A model generated the notes under the pieces. The model was given only the letters and a program-made list of their open reading frames with translations, was not told the origin of the DNA and searched no databases. The translations under genes and the position numbers were made by a program. A DNA stretch of 64,000 nucleotides from Nesterenkonia muleiensis. GTDB lineage: Bacteria > Actinomycetota > Actinomycetes > Actinomycetales > Micrococcaceae. The stretch's first letter is position 1. Each line of letters opens with the position of its first letter. Where the stretch lies: assembly GCF_003600155.1 (NCBI RefSeq), contig NZ_QWLD01000016.1, positions 248,001-312,000 on the forward strand. Reading direction: 5' to 3'. This document shows positions 44,906 to 52,595 of the stretch, one piece after another.

Positions 44906-45865
44906 TTACAACGCGGCCTGACCCTCCAGACCTTCCCGAGGATTGACTCCGGCCGTCGCGGCGGCGAAGGCACGCACGGCTTGCTCGGCCTCTTCACTGA
45001 GCTGGTCCGGCACCACGACGTCCAAAACCGCCAGCATGTCCCCGGAGCTGTTCTTCCGGCGGATGCCATGGCCTTTCAGCCGCAGCGTCTTGCCGGTGCT
45101 CGAGCCGGCGGGGATTCGTATTTTAACCTTCTCCCCGTGGATGGTGGGCACCTCGGCGGTGGCACCGAGCGCCGCCTCGTCGAAGCTGACCGGCAAATGG
45201 ACGCGGATGTTGTCGCCCTCGCGGGCGAAGAAGGGATGGTCCTGAACCGAAACCTCCACCAGCAAGTCCCCGGTACCTCCGGGACCAGGCTGGCCCTTGC
45301 CCTTGACCCGGACCTTCTGCCCCTCTTTGATCCCGGCGGGGATACGCACATCGATGACGTTGCCCGAAGGCTCGCGCAGCCCGACGGTGGTCCCACGCAC
45401 CGCTCCCTTGAAGGAGATGGTGGTCTTCGCCGTCCGGTCAGCACCCTTGGCGGGAGCGCCGCCGAAGCGTCCGCCGAAGCGCTCACCCATGCCGCCGAAG
45501 ATGTCCTCGAAGCCCCCGCCAAAGCGTCCGCCTGCGGTGCCTGGGGAGCCTCCCTGACCGAAGAGCCCGCCGAAGATGTCCTCGAAGCCCCCGCCATCGC
45601 CGCCTGGGCTTCCGGAGAACCGGGCTCCGGAGCCCATGGCTCGGATGGCGTCGTACTGCTGGCGCTGCTCCGGGTCGGCGAGCACGGAGTGCGCCTCGGA
45701 GATGTTCTTGAACTTCTGCTCGGCGGCCTCATCGCCGGGGTTCTTATCCGGGTGGTGCTGGCGCGCCAGCTGCCGGTAGGCCTTCTTGATCTCCTCGGCG
45801 GAGGCATCCTTGGCCACACCCAAGGTCTTGTAGAAATCCTTGTCGATCCAGTCCTGCGAGGCCAC
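44906..45865 (-). CDS. dnaJ: DnaJ/CbpA-type co-chaperone without zinc finger
   Basis: A 319-residue J-domain protein. The J domain occupies residues 1-70 with HPD in [14 protein letters not shown]; a Gly/Phe-rich region with several FGG repeats follows, then two DnaJ C-terminal beta domains ([40 protein letters not shown]). The four CxxCxGxG zinc repeats are absent, so it is the CbpA-like class seen in the actinobacterial dnaK operon. The start is GTG. It stimulates DnaK ATPase and delivers unfolded clients. Confidence 0.92.
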   Translation of the reverse strand: MASQDWIDKDFYKTLGVAKDASAEEIKKAYRQLARQHHPDKNPGDEAAEQKFKNISEAHSVLADPEQRQQYDAIRAMGSGARFSGSPGGDGGGFEDIFGGLFGQGGSPGTAGGRFGGGFEDIFGGMGERFGGRFGGAPAKGADRTAKTTISFKGAVRGTTVGLREPSGNVIDVRIPAGIKEGQKVRVKGKGQPGPGGTGDLLVEVSVQDHPFFAREGDNIRVHLPVSFDEAALGATAEVPTIHGEKVKIRIPAGSSTGKTLRLKGHGIRRKNSSGDMLAVLDVVVPDQLSEEAEQAVRAFAAATAGVNPREGLEGQAAL

Positions 45866-45894
45866 GGATGCCTCCTCCTTCCTCTGCTGGTCCC

Positions 45895-46006
45895 GCTGGC
45901 GGGGAAACCCCGCTCAGCTCTCGGCCAGCTTACGCTGGCCCTCACGCCTAAAGTCGGCGTGGTCGCGTCGCTCCACGCCTCACGGCCTTCGCCACGCCAA
46001 CTTTAG
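45895..46006. repeat. Structured intergenic repeat, copy B
   Basis: Hairpin 1 is GCTG-GCGGGG, loop AAA, CCCCGC, a bulged T and CAGC (45895-45918). Hairpin 2 is GGCCAGC, loop TTAC, GCTGGCC (45923-45940). The conserved CTCACGCCTAAAGTCGGCG follows (45941-45959). In this copy a third pairing is long: CTAAAGTCGGCGTGG (45948-45962) and CCACGCCAACTTTAG (45992-46006) pair with one mismatch. It fills the grpE-dnaJ interval. Stem changes relative to copy A are compensatory. Confidence 0.8.
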
Positions 46007-46843
46007 CTACTGCTCGGCGCTGCCGGTGGAGACGATCACCTGGGCTGCGCGCAGCAGCCGGTCACCGAACCGGTAGCCGGAGCGGACCACCACCACGATG
46101 TGGTCCTCCTCGACCTCCTCATCGGGCTGCTGCATGATCGCCTCATGCTCAGTGGGGTCGAACTTCTCCCCCACAGCACCCACTGGCGTGAGACCCTGCT
46201 GGGTGAGCACCTGTTCCAAACGCCCGGCGATGTGGGCGAACGGTCCGTCCTCAAGATCACCGGCAGCACGTGCTGCGGCAATATCGTCGAGCACCGGCAT
46301 CAGCTCGGAGATCAGATGTCCTTTGACACGGTCCTTCTCCAGCGTACGGTCGCGGTCGACCCGGCGCCGGTAGTTCACGTACTCGGCCTGCACCCGGCGC
46401 AGATCGTTCTCCAGCTCAGCCTCCCGGTCATACCCCTGAGCCTCGAGCTCCTCCTGTGCGGCATCAATCCGCTCAGCCGGCTCCGTCTCTCCGCCGCCGA
46501 CGGCCTCCCCAAGAGGCACTTCACGCAGTTCGGGGCCCTCAGCCACCTCGGGGTCCTCCCCCGGCGGCGGTTCGTGAAGGTCGAGTGTTGGGTCTGCCGA
46601 CTGCTCGTGAGCCTGCTGAACCTCAATCGACTCATCAGGCACATCGGCGAGGATTCGCTCGGCCTCTGCCAGCGGGTCCGCCGTCGGGTCAGTTGCTGCG
46701 GCCTCTCGGTCCTCAACGGTGGCTTCGCCCTCCGCGGGCTGGCGGGCGGCACCGGTCTCGGGGTCGATCCGGCGCTTGTCTGTGAAACGGACCGGCTCGG
46801 CCGCCTCATCACCCTGTTCGGGGTTGTACTTCTTCTCTGCCAT
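46007..46843 (-). CDS. grpE: Nucleotide exchange factor GrpE
   Basis: A 278-residue GrpE. About 140 N-terminal residues are acidic and disordered (for example EGEATVEDREAAATDPTADP), longer than usual. The GrpE core follows: YVNYRRRVDRDRTLEKDRV coiled coil, LMPVLDDIAAARAAGDLEDG and the C-terminal DHIVVVVRSGYRFGDRLLRAAQVIVS. It releases ADP from DnaK. The ATG at 46843 gives MAEKKYNPEQGDEA; the longer frame is rejected because it runs into the intergenic repeat. Copies B and C of the structured repeat flank the gene. Confidence 0.93.
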   Translation of the reverse strand: MAEKKYNPEQGDEAAEPVRFTDKRRIDPETGAARQPAEGEATVEDREAAATDPTADPLAEAERILADVPDESIEVQQAHEQSADPTLDLHEPPPGEDPEVAEGPELREVPLGEAVGGGETEPAERIDAAQEELEAQGYDREAELENDLRRVQAEYVNYRRRVDRDRTLEKDRVKGHLISELMPVLDDIAAARAAGDLEDGPFAHIAGRLEQVLTQQGLTPVGAVGEKFDPTEHEAIMQQPDEEVEEDHIVVVVRSGYRFGDRLLRAAQVIVSTGSAEQ

Positions 46844-46874
46844 CGCAGTGTCCTTCCAGTGCTGTGCTGGTCCC

Positions 46875-47035
46875 GGCGGCGGGGGGGACCCCGCTCGCCT
46901 CTGCGCACCCAAGGTGCGCAATCCTCAATCGCCTCGGAGGCTACGAGCAAGCTCACACCCTCACTCGGCTCAATCGGATCTCGGCCGCGTCACCGCGGCC
47001 ATCACACCTAAAGTCGGTGCACCGCTTCGCTGGCA
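46875..47035. repeat. Structured intergenic repeat, copy C (split by an insert)
   Basis: Hairpin 1 is GGCG-GCGGGG, loop GGGA, CCCCGC, a bulged T and CGCC (46875-46899). About 80 bases are then inserted, including a separate stem TGCGCACC-CAA-GGTGCGCA. Hairpin 2, GGCCGCG, loop TCAC, CGCGGCC, is at 46983-47000, followed by ATCACACCTAAAGTCGGTG (47001-47019) and a third stem GGTGC/GCACC. It lies in the dnaK-grpE interval. Hairpin 1 again differs from A and B by paired changes. Confidence 0.75.
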
Positions 47036-47048
47036 CCTCAGGCATCCC

Positions 47049-47078
47049 GGTCGCGCTCCCGTATCCGGCAGCGCGACC
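47049..47078 (-). terminator. Stem between dnaK and grpE
   Basis: Perfect nine-base arms GGTCGCGCT (47049-47057) and AGCGCGACC (47070-47078) enclose a 12-base loop just after the dnaK stop. There is no T-tract. It probably stabilises or attenuates the transcript between dnaK and grpE, which would help keep DnaK in excess. Confidence 0.35.
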
Positions 47079-47098
47079 CGGATCAGCCTATGCGCCCG

Positions 47099-48967
47099 CT
47101 ACTGCTTGTTCTCGGCGTCGTCGTCCTCGTCCACGACTTCGGCGTCGACGATGTCCTCGTCATCCGCCGGAGCCTCACCGGCGGGGGCATCCTCTGCACC
47201 AGGTGCGGACTCCGCGCCCTGAGCGTAGAGCGCCTCGCCGATCTTGACCTGGGAGGCCTGGAGCTTCTCGAAGGCGGCGTTGACCTCGTCGTCGTTGTCA
47301 GTGCCCTCCAGCGCCTTCTTCAGGGCATCGACGTCGGCCTGGACCTCGGTCTTGACCTCCTCGGGCAGCTTCTCGGCGTTGTCCTTGAGCAGCTTGTCCA
47401 CCGAGTAGGCGGTGGCCTCTGCCGCGTTGCGCTTCTCCGCGGCCTCGCGGCGGGCCTTGTCCTCCTCGGCGTGCTTCTCCGCGTCGGCGACCATACGGTC
47501 GATGTCCTCCTTCTCCAGCGAGGTGCCGCCGGTGATGGTCATCGACTGCTCGGTGCCGGTGCCCTTGTCCTTGGCGGAGACGTGGACGATGCCGTTGGCG
47601 TCGATGTCGAAGGTCACCTCGACCTGCGGCATGCCGCGCGGAGCCGGGGCGATGCCGGTGAGCTCGAAGGTGCCCAGCGGCTTGTTGTCGCGGGTGAACT
47701 CGCGCTCGCCCTGGAAGACCTGGATGGCCACCGAGGGCTGGTTGTCCTCTGCGGTGGAGAAGACCTCGGACTTCTTGGTGGGGATGGCGGTGTTGCGCTC
47801 GATGAGCTTGGTCATCACCCCACCCTTGGTCTCGATGCCCAGCGAGAGCGGTGTGACGTCGATCAGCAGCACGTCCTTGCGCTCACCGGCGAGCACGCCG
47901 GCCTGCAGGGCTGCGCCGACGGCCACGACCTCATCGGGGTTGACCGACTTATTGGCCTCCTTGCCGGTGAGCTCCTTGACCAGGTCGGCCACCGCGGGCA
48001 TCCGGGTGGAGCCGCCCACCAGGATCACATGGTCAATGTCAGAGATCTTGACCCCGGCCTCGGTGATGACGTCCTGGAACGGCTTCTTGGTCCGGTCCAG
48101 CAGATCAGAGGTCAGGTCCTCGAACTTCGCCCGGGAGAGGGTCTCATTGACGTGCACCGGGGCGCCGTCGTGCTGGGTCGCGTAGGGGATGTTGATGTTG
48201 GCGGTGGAGGTGGAGGAGAGCTCCTTCTTGGCGCGCTCAGCCTCCTCCTTCAGGCGGGGCACGGCGATCTTGTCCTTGGAGAGGTCCACGCCCTCCTTCT
48301 GCTTGACCTGCTCGACCAGCCAGTCGATGATCCGCTGGTCCCAGTCGTCGCCGCCGAGCCGGTTGTCACCGGCGGTGGAGCGCACCTGGATGGTGGAGAA
48401 GTCGTCCTCATCCTTGCCGACCTCCAGCAGGGAGACGTCGAAGGTGCCGCCGCCGAGGTCGAAGACCAGGATCTGCTCGTCCTCCTTGCCCTTCTCCAGG
48501 CCGTAGGCCAGGGCGGCGGCAGTGGGCTCGTTGACGATGCGGGAGACCTTCAGACCGGCGATCTCCCCGGCTTCCTTGGTGGCCTGGCGCTCGGCGTCGT
48601 TGAAATAGGCGGGCACGGTGATGACAGCCTCGGTGACGTCCTCGCCCAGGTAGGACTCGGCGTCGTGCTTGAGCTTCATCAGGGTGCGTGCGGAGATTTC
48701 CTGCGGGGTGTAGGTCTTGCCGTCCACCTCGGTGGTCCAGTCGGTGCCCATATGGCGCTTGACGGAGGCGATGGTGCGGTCCGGGTTGGACACGGCCTGG
48801 CGGCGGGCGACCTCGCCGACCAGCACTTCACCGGTCTTCGAGAACGCCACCACCGACGGGGTGGTGCGGGCGCCCTCGGCATTGGCGATGACAGTGGGCT
48901 CGCCGCCTTCGAGGACGGTGACTACAGAGTTGGTGGTTCCAAGGTCGATTCCGACTGCGCGGGACAT
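47099..48967 (-). CDS. dnaK: Molecular chaperone DnaK (Hsp70)
   Basis: A 622-residue Hsp70. The ATPase domain shows [56 protein letters not shown] and [10 protein letters not shown]; the substrate-binding domain begins near [17 protein letters not shown]. The C-terminus is acidic ([12 protein letters not shown]). The ATG at 48967 ([10 protein letters not shown]) discards 11 upstream codons. It is the first gene of the dnaK-grpE-dnaJ-hspR operon, under HAIR control. Confidence 0.97.
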   Translation of the reverse strand: MSRAVGIDLGTTNSVVTVLEGGEPTVIANAEGARTTPSVVAFSKTGEVLVGEVARRQAVSNPDRTIASVKRHMGTDWTTEVDGKTYTPQEISARTLMKLKHDAESYLGEDVTEAVITVPAYFNDAERQATKEAGEIAGLKVSRIVNEPTAAALAYGLEKGKEDEQILVFDLGGGTFDVSLLEVGKDEDDFSTIQVRSTAGDNRLGGDDWDQRIIDWLVEQVKQKEGVDLSKDKIAVPRLKEEAERAKKELSSTSTANINIPYATQHDGAPVHVNETLSRAKFEDLTSDLLDRTKKPFQDVITEAGVKISDIDHVILVGGSTRMPAVADLVKELTGKEANKSVNPDEVVAVGAALQAGVLAGERKDVLLIDVTPLSLGIETKGGVMTKLIERNTAIPTKKSEVFSTAEDNQPSVAIQVFQGEREFTRDNKPLGTFELTGIAPAPRGMPQVEVTFDIDANGIVHVSAKDKGTGTEQSMTITGGTSLEKEDIDRMVADAEKHAEEDKARREAAEKRNAAEATAYSVDKLLKDNAEKLPEEVKTEVQADVDALKKALEGTDNDDEVNAAFEKLQASQVKIGEALYAQGAESAPGAEDAPAGEAPADDEDIVDAEVVDEDDDAENKQ

Positions 48968-49011
48968 CTGGGTTCCTTTCGTCAGGGTTCTGCGAAGCAA
49001 AGGCCTCTCGC

Positions 49012-49085
49012 ATTGAGCGAGTTCGGCTCAAGTCTGGAACTTGAGCTGACCGCTGTCAAATTGACTTGAGTCGATGACGCTCAAC
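49012..49085 (-). promoter_or_regulatory. Three HAIR (HspR) boxes and dnaK promoter
   Basis: Three dyads with the seven-base spacer of HAIR elements (CTTGAGT-N7-ACTCAAG) stand in a row: ATTGAGC-N7-GCTCAAG at 49012-49032, CTTGAGC-N7-TGTCAAA at 49040-49060 and CTTGAGT-N7-GCTCAAC at 49065-49085. Box 2 overlaps a minus-strand TTGACA (49059-49054), with a weak CAGACT 17 bases on (49036-49031). Binding of HspR would cover the promoter of the dnaK operon. Confidence 0.82.
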
Positions 49086-49352
49086 TTTGCTTTCAGGGGT
49101 CCCAACAACGCCGCCGGCGCAGCTATTCCCGCGCCGAGCCCCGGCCACAGTGGCACTCCCCACACTCTAGGACAACGCCTCGCGCGATCCGGTCGAGTCT
49201 TCATGGGCATCTTGGATTTTCACGGACCTGTGGGGGCATGATTTCGCAACATCAGCATGACTTCGCCCAGAAGACTTCGTGCGGCAGCGCAGGTTATCCA
49301 CAGATTGCAGGACCCTCTAGCGCACTAAACGTCACTCAACAAAACTATCCAC
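49086..49352. other. Interval upstream of dnaK and of the AbiEi-like gene
   Basis: Apart from the repeat at 49200, the stretch holds a perfect TTATCCACA (49294-49302) and a near copy CTATCCACA (49345-49353), which match the DnaA-box consensus. No gene is seen. The promoter of the gene at 49353 must lie here but is not clear. Confidence 0.35.
49200..49262 (+). repeat. Palindromic repeat, left copy
   Basis: This copy contains TTGGATTTTCACGGACCTG at 49212-49230, whose exact reverse complement is at 50962-50980. Similarity continues on both sides (TTCATGGG before it, GCATGATTTC after it). Its own terminal inverted repeat is more decayed than in the right copy. It lies between the dnaK promoter and the AbiEi-like gene. 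Confidence 0.7.
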
Positions 49353-50480
49353 ATGTCTACTACACGAAATGATCCTCAGCGCATTGAGCTTATCCGCAGT
49401 TCGTGGCAGGAGGACGGTGTCCATTCCAGCGCCCGCCTGGTAGGCCAGGTTGATCGAGGCGAGCTGGTGCGAATACGCCGCGGGATATACCTGCCCGCCC
49501 ACATGTGGGCGGCGGCACCGCCCTGGACCCGGTACGGGATCGCGATCTCCGCAGTGGCCATGACCCGAGAGCTGATCTTCTGCCGTGAGACCGCGCTCGT
49601 CCTTCACGGGATCCCGCTGCTGAACACTCCGTCGGTCCTCTTTGCCCGCACGGCAAATCCCGGCGAAGCGAAAACCCATGCGCCATCGCACATGACGGGC
49701 AAAGTGCCACGTCAACAGTTTCTGCAGCGCTATTCACAGTCTCACCCTGAGGCAGCTCCGCTGAGAGCGGCGCAACTGAGGAATTTTCCCACCAGACTGC
49801 TCGAGCCTGCCTGCCCCAGGAACGTCTCGCGTCCCGATCAGCGCGCTCGAATACGTACCGGGAAGTTCAGCATTCCTGAAGTCCGCCTGGCATCCGATGC
49901 TGTGGAAGCGGTCACCGGGCCCGCGCGGGGGTATCGCGCTGAACCTTTGGGGCTCTCGGCACTCGACGCCACCAGCCGAATGTCCTTCACCGAAGCTGTA
50001 GTCGTCCTGGACACGGTGAAAGCACGGGACGACGCCGCCCCGGAACCCTGGCTGCATTACTTGCGCACACACCGGCAGCAAGCACGCTGGGAAAGGGCCT
50101 GGAATTTCGCTGATGGTCGAGCTGAGTCTGCCCTGGAATCAGAATCACGCGTGGTGCTTGCCCAGGTCAACTGTCCGGCACCGACGCTCCAGAAGGTCGT
50201 CCGAACATCCATCGGCAACTTCCGGATGGATTTCTGTTGGGAGCACGAACGGGTGGCAGGCGAGGTCGATGGCAAGGCCAAGTACTTCGACCCCCAGTAC
50301 ACCAACGGCGCCGATCCTGCCGAGGTCCACTACCGGGAGAAGCAGCGCCGCGAAGCTCTTGAGGGAGAAGGGTGGCACCTGGTGCGTTGGGGCAAGGCCG
50401 AATTGAGGAACCCACGGGAACTGATCAAACGGCTCAGCAGAGCCGGCCTCCGGCCTGTCCAGACGACGCCTGGTGCATAG
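49353..50480 (+). CDS. AbiEi-like winged helix with C-terminal DUF559/PD-(D/E)XK-type domain
   Basis: A 375-residue protein. The N-terminal part (LVGQVDRGELVRIRRGIYLP, then a helix with CRETALVLHGIPLL) is the AbiEi-type antitoxin winged helix. The C-terminal 100 residues look like the DUF559 endonuclease-like fold: ALESESRVVLAQ, FRMDFCWEHERVAGEVDGKAKY with an acidic D-ExDxK pattern, then EKQRREALEGEGWHLVRW. No AbiEii nucleotidyltransferase toxin is nearby, so it is an orphan. It is the only intact gene between the two inverted palindromic repeats. Function is uncertain: nuclease, solitary regulator or defence relic. Confidence 0.7.
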   Translation: MSTTRNDPQRIELIRSSWQEDGVHSSARLVGQVDRGELVRIRRGIYLPAHMWAAAPPWTRYGIAISAVAMTRELIFCRETALVLHGIPLLNTPSVLFARTANPGEAKTHAPSHMTGKVPRQQFLQRYSQSHPEAAPLRAAQLRNFPTRLLEPACPRNVSRPDQRARIRTGKFSIPEVRLASDAVEAVTGPARGYRAEPLGLSALDATSRMSFTEAVVVLDTVKARDDAAPEPWLHYLRTHRQQARWERAWNFADGRAESALESESRVVLAQVNCPAPTLQKVVRTSIGNFRMDFCWEHERVAGEVDGKAKYFDPQYTNGADPAEVHYREKQRREALEGEGWHLVRWGKAELRNPRELIKRLSRAGLRPVQTTPGA

Positions 50481-50950
50481 TGAATCTGCCCGCAGCAACG
50501 CCGACCTCGTACACCGCATCGTTCGGATGGGTCAGCTCTCGAGCCGCACGGGCTTCAAGGCCGAACAAGACCTTCAACACCATTCTGTTGATCATCTCGT
50601 GGGCAACAATCACAGGTCGCTCGAAGTCACCAGTCGGGCCGCATGGAGAGCCGACGCGGCGCGCTCTGCCACCCCTGCATCGCTCTCTCCTCCGAGAAAC
50701 CGCCAGTGATGCCAATTCTGCGACCGCTTGTGGAGCGCTCCGGGGTATGGCTCCCCAAACTCCCCGCGGGTCAGACCGCCCATCTCCCCGAGATTGAGTT
50801 CTGCGAGGTCCTTACAGACCGCGACCAGCACGCCCAGAGCTTCAGCAATTATTGCCGCCGTTGCCCTGGCCCGTCCCAAGGGACTGACTAGGATCCCGTC
50901 GACTGAGAGGTCTCTGAGCAGCTCCGCGATTTCATGGGATTATTGGGAAA
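50434..50950 (-). pseudogene. Histidine phosphatase family protein, broken
   Basis: Two minus-strand frames together give most of a phosphoglycerate-mutase-like phosphatase. From about 50944 the frame reads HEIAELLRDLSVDGILVSPL and then GRARATAAIIAEALG, on to ALHAARLVTSSDL and a stop near 50610. The other frame continues at about 50620 with RPVIVAHEMINRMVLKVLFG and ends at 50434. The N-terminal RHG catalytic motif is missing because the gene is cut where the right palindromic repeat begins. One truncation and one frameshift make function unlikely. Confidence 0.75.
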
Positions 50951-50993
50951 TCATGCTCCTGCAGGTCCGTGAAAATCCAACAGCCCCATGAAA
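50930..50993 (-). repeat. Palindromic repeat, right copy
   Basis: A 64-bp element bounded by TTTCATGGG (50930-50938) and CCCATGAAA (50985-50993). The interior is an imperfect palindrome around CCTGCAGG. It is inverted relative to the left copy at 49200. It cuts the N-terminus of the histidine phosphatase remnant, so it probably inserted into or recombined at that gene. Confidence 0.72.
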
Positions 50994-51003
50994 ATGAGGG
51001 GAG

Positions 51004-52479
51004 TCAGTCCATTGCGATGCCGATGTACTTGGTCTCGAGGAACTCCTCGATGCCGGTCTCACCGCCCTCACGGCCCAAGCCGGACTCCTTGATGCCGCCG
51101 AAGGGTGCGGCCGGATTGGACACCACACCCTGGTTGAGGCCGACCATGCCGGACTCAATGCTCTCCGCCACCCGAAGCGCCCGGGTGAGGTCATTGGTGT
51201 AGACGTAGTTGACCAGGCCGTACTCGGTGTCGTTGACCAGATCCACCACCTCGTCCTCCGCGTCGAAGGGGGTCAGCGGTGCGACGGGCCCGAAGATCTC
51301 CTCGCTCCACATCCGGGCGCTGCGCGGCACATCCTTCAGCACGGTGGGTGGGTAGAAGAACCCTTCGCCACCTTCGGGCTCACCGCCGAGGAGCACCTCG
51401 GCGCCGGCGCCGACGGCGTCGTCGACCAGGTCGGCGACCTTGTCGCGCTGCGTGGCATCAACCATGGGGCCCACGTGGATGCCCTCGTCCACGCCGCGGC
51501 CGACTTTGAGCTCACCCATCCGCTCAGCCAGCTTCTGCGCGAATGGGCTGATCACACTGCGGTGGATGAACATCCGGTTGGCCGCGGTACAGGCTTCCCC
51601 GGAGTTGCGCATCTTGGCCAGCATCGCACCCTCGACGGCCTTGTCCAGGTCAGCGTCCTCGAACACCACGAAGGCTGCATTGCCGCCGAGCTCCATGGAG
51701 GTGCGCAGCACTTTGTCCGCGCACTGCTCCAGCAGGATTTTTCCCACGGCAGTGGAGCCGGTGAAGGAGAGCTTGCGGGCGATGCCGGAACGGATCAGCG
51801 GCTCCATGACACCTCCGGAGTTGGAGGTCACCAGAATGTTGACCACCCCTGCCGGCACCCCGGCCTCCTCGAGGATTCCCGCCAGGGCGAGCATGGACAA
51901 GGGGGTCTGCGCGGCGGGCTTGAGCACAGAGGTGCAGCCTGCGGCAATGGCCGGGCCAATCTTTCGGGTACCCATGGCCAGCGGGAAGTTCCACGGGGTG
52001 ATCAGGATGCTGGGCCCCACCGGCTCTTTGCGGATCAAGAACCGGGCATTGCCCGCCGGAGCGGTCTGGTAATTGCCGCCGATCCGTGTGGCCTCCTCGG
52101 CGAAGTGGCGGAAGAACTCAGCGGCATAGACCACCTCTCCGGCGGCCTCGGCCAGCGGCTTGCCCATCTCCAGGGTCATCAGCAGCGCGAGGTCATCCTT
52201 GCGCTGGTGCATCAGCTCGAAGGCGCGCATGAGAATCTCCGCGCGCTTGCGCGGAGCCATGGCGGCCATCTCGCCTTGGGCAGCCTCAGCGGCATGAAGC
52301 GCATCCCAACCGTCCTCCACAGAGGCATCGGCCACGCGGCACAGCACTTTCCCGGTGGAGGGGTCATGGACCTCCAGGGTGTTTCCGCTGCGCGCATCAC
52401 GCCATTCACCGTTGATGTACAGCTGCTTGGGCGCAGCGTTGACGATGCTGGTCTCTCGATCCTGAACGACAGCACTCAT
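51004..52479 (-). CDS. gabD: NAD(P)-dependent succinate-semialdehyde dehydrogenase
   Basis: A 491-residue aldehyde dehydrogenase. It has GPSILITPWNFPLAMGTRKI, the Glu in SMELGGNAAFVVFED and the catalytic Cys in SGEACTAANRMFIHRS, as in GabD. It converts succinate semialdehyde to succinate. The ATG at 52479 follows GAGGAAAG; 51 upstream codons are discarded. It is divergent from gabT, giving the complete GABA shunt exit. A minus-strand TTGACA within a palindrome at 52566 is the likely promoter element. Confidence 0.9.
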   Translation of the reverse strand: MSAVVQDRETSIVNAAPKQLYINGEWRDARSGNTLEVHDPSTGKVLCRVADASVEDGWDALHAAEAAQGEMAAMAPRKRAEILMRAFELMHQRKDDLALLMTLEMGKPLAEAAGEVVYAAEFFRHFAEEATRIGGNYQTAPAGNARFLIRKEPVGPSILITPWNFPLAMGTRKIGPAIAAGCTSVLKPAAQTPLSMLALAGILEEAGVPAGVVNILVTSNSGGVMEPLIRSGIARKLSFTGSTAVGKILLEQCADKVLRTSMELGGNAAFVVFEDADLDKAVEGAMLAKMRNSGEACTAANRMFIHRSVISPFAQKLAERMGELKVGRGVDEGIHVGPMVDATQRDKVADLVDDAVGAGAEVLLGGEPEGGEGFFYPPTVLKDVPRSARMWSEEIFGPVAPLTPFDAEDEVVDLVNDTEYGLVNYVYTNDLTRALRVAESIESGMVGLNQGVVSNPAAPFGGIKESGLGREGGETGIEEFLETKYIGIAMD

Positions 52480-52565
52480 GATCTTTCCTCCTGATGTGTT
52501 GGCGGAGCATGGCTGAACGCCTTGTGACATTCGGGGCTTTGATCGGTAGCCTAGTCGACAGTGCA

Positions 52566-52579
52566 GATTGTCAACAATC
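52566..52579. promoter_or_regulatory. Palindrome in the gabD/gabT divergent region
   Basis: GATTGT-CA-ACAATC has six-base perfect arms; its minus strand contains a consensus TTGACA for gabD. It also fits the GT...AC pattern of GntR-family operators and ends 16 bases before the gabT start. No regulator gene adjoins, so the binder is unknown. Confidence 0.45.
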
Positions 52580-52595
52580 CGAACAGGAGTTTCTC

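Noticed and set aside
44981-46006. Plus-strand open frame of 341 codons over dnaJ
   Set aside because: Antisense to dnaJ and to repeat copy B; no start context and no domain.
47090-49069. Plus-strand open frame of 659 codons across dnaK
   Set aside because: It is an antisense reading of dnaK, with low-complexity Leu/Gly/Val composition and no homology signal.
49294-49353. Replication origin suggested by DnaA-box-like nonamers
   Set aside because: Only two boxes, no dnaA or dnaN nearby and no AT-rich unwinding region.
49353-50480. Complete AbiE toxin-antitoxin system
   Set aside because: No AbiEii nucleotidyltransferase gene is present on either side; only the antitoxin-like part is seen.
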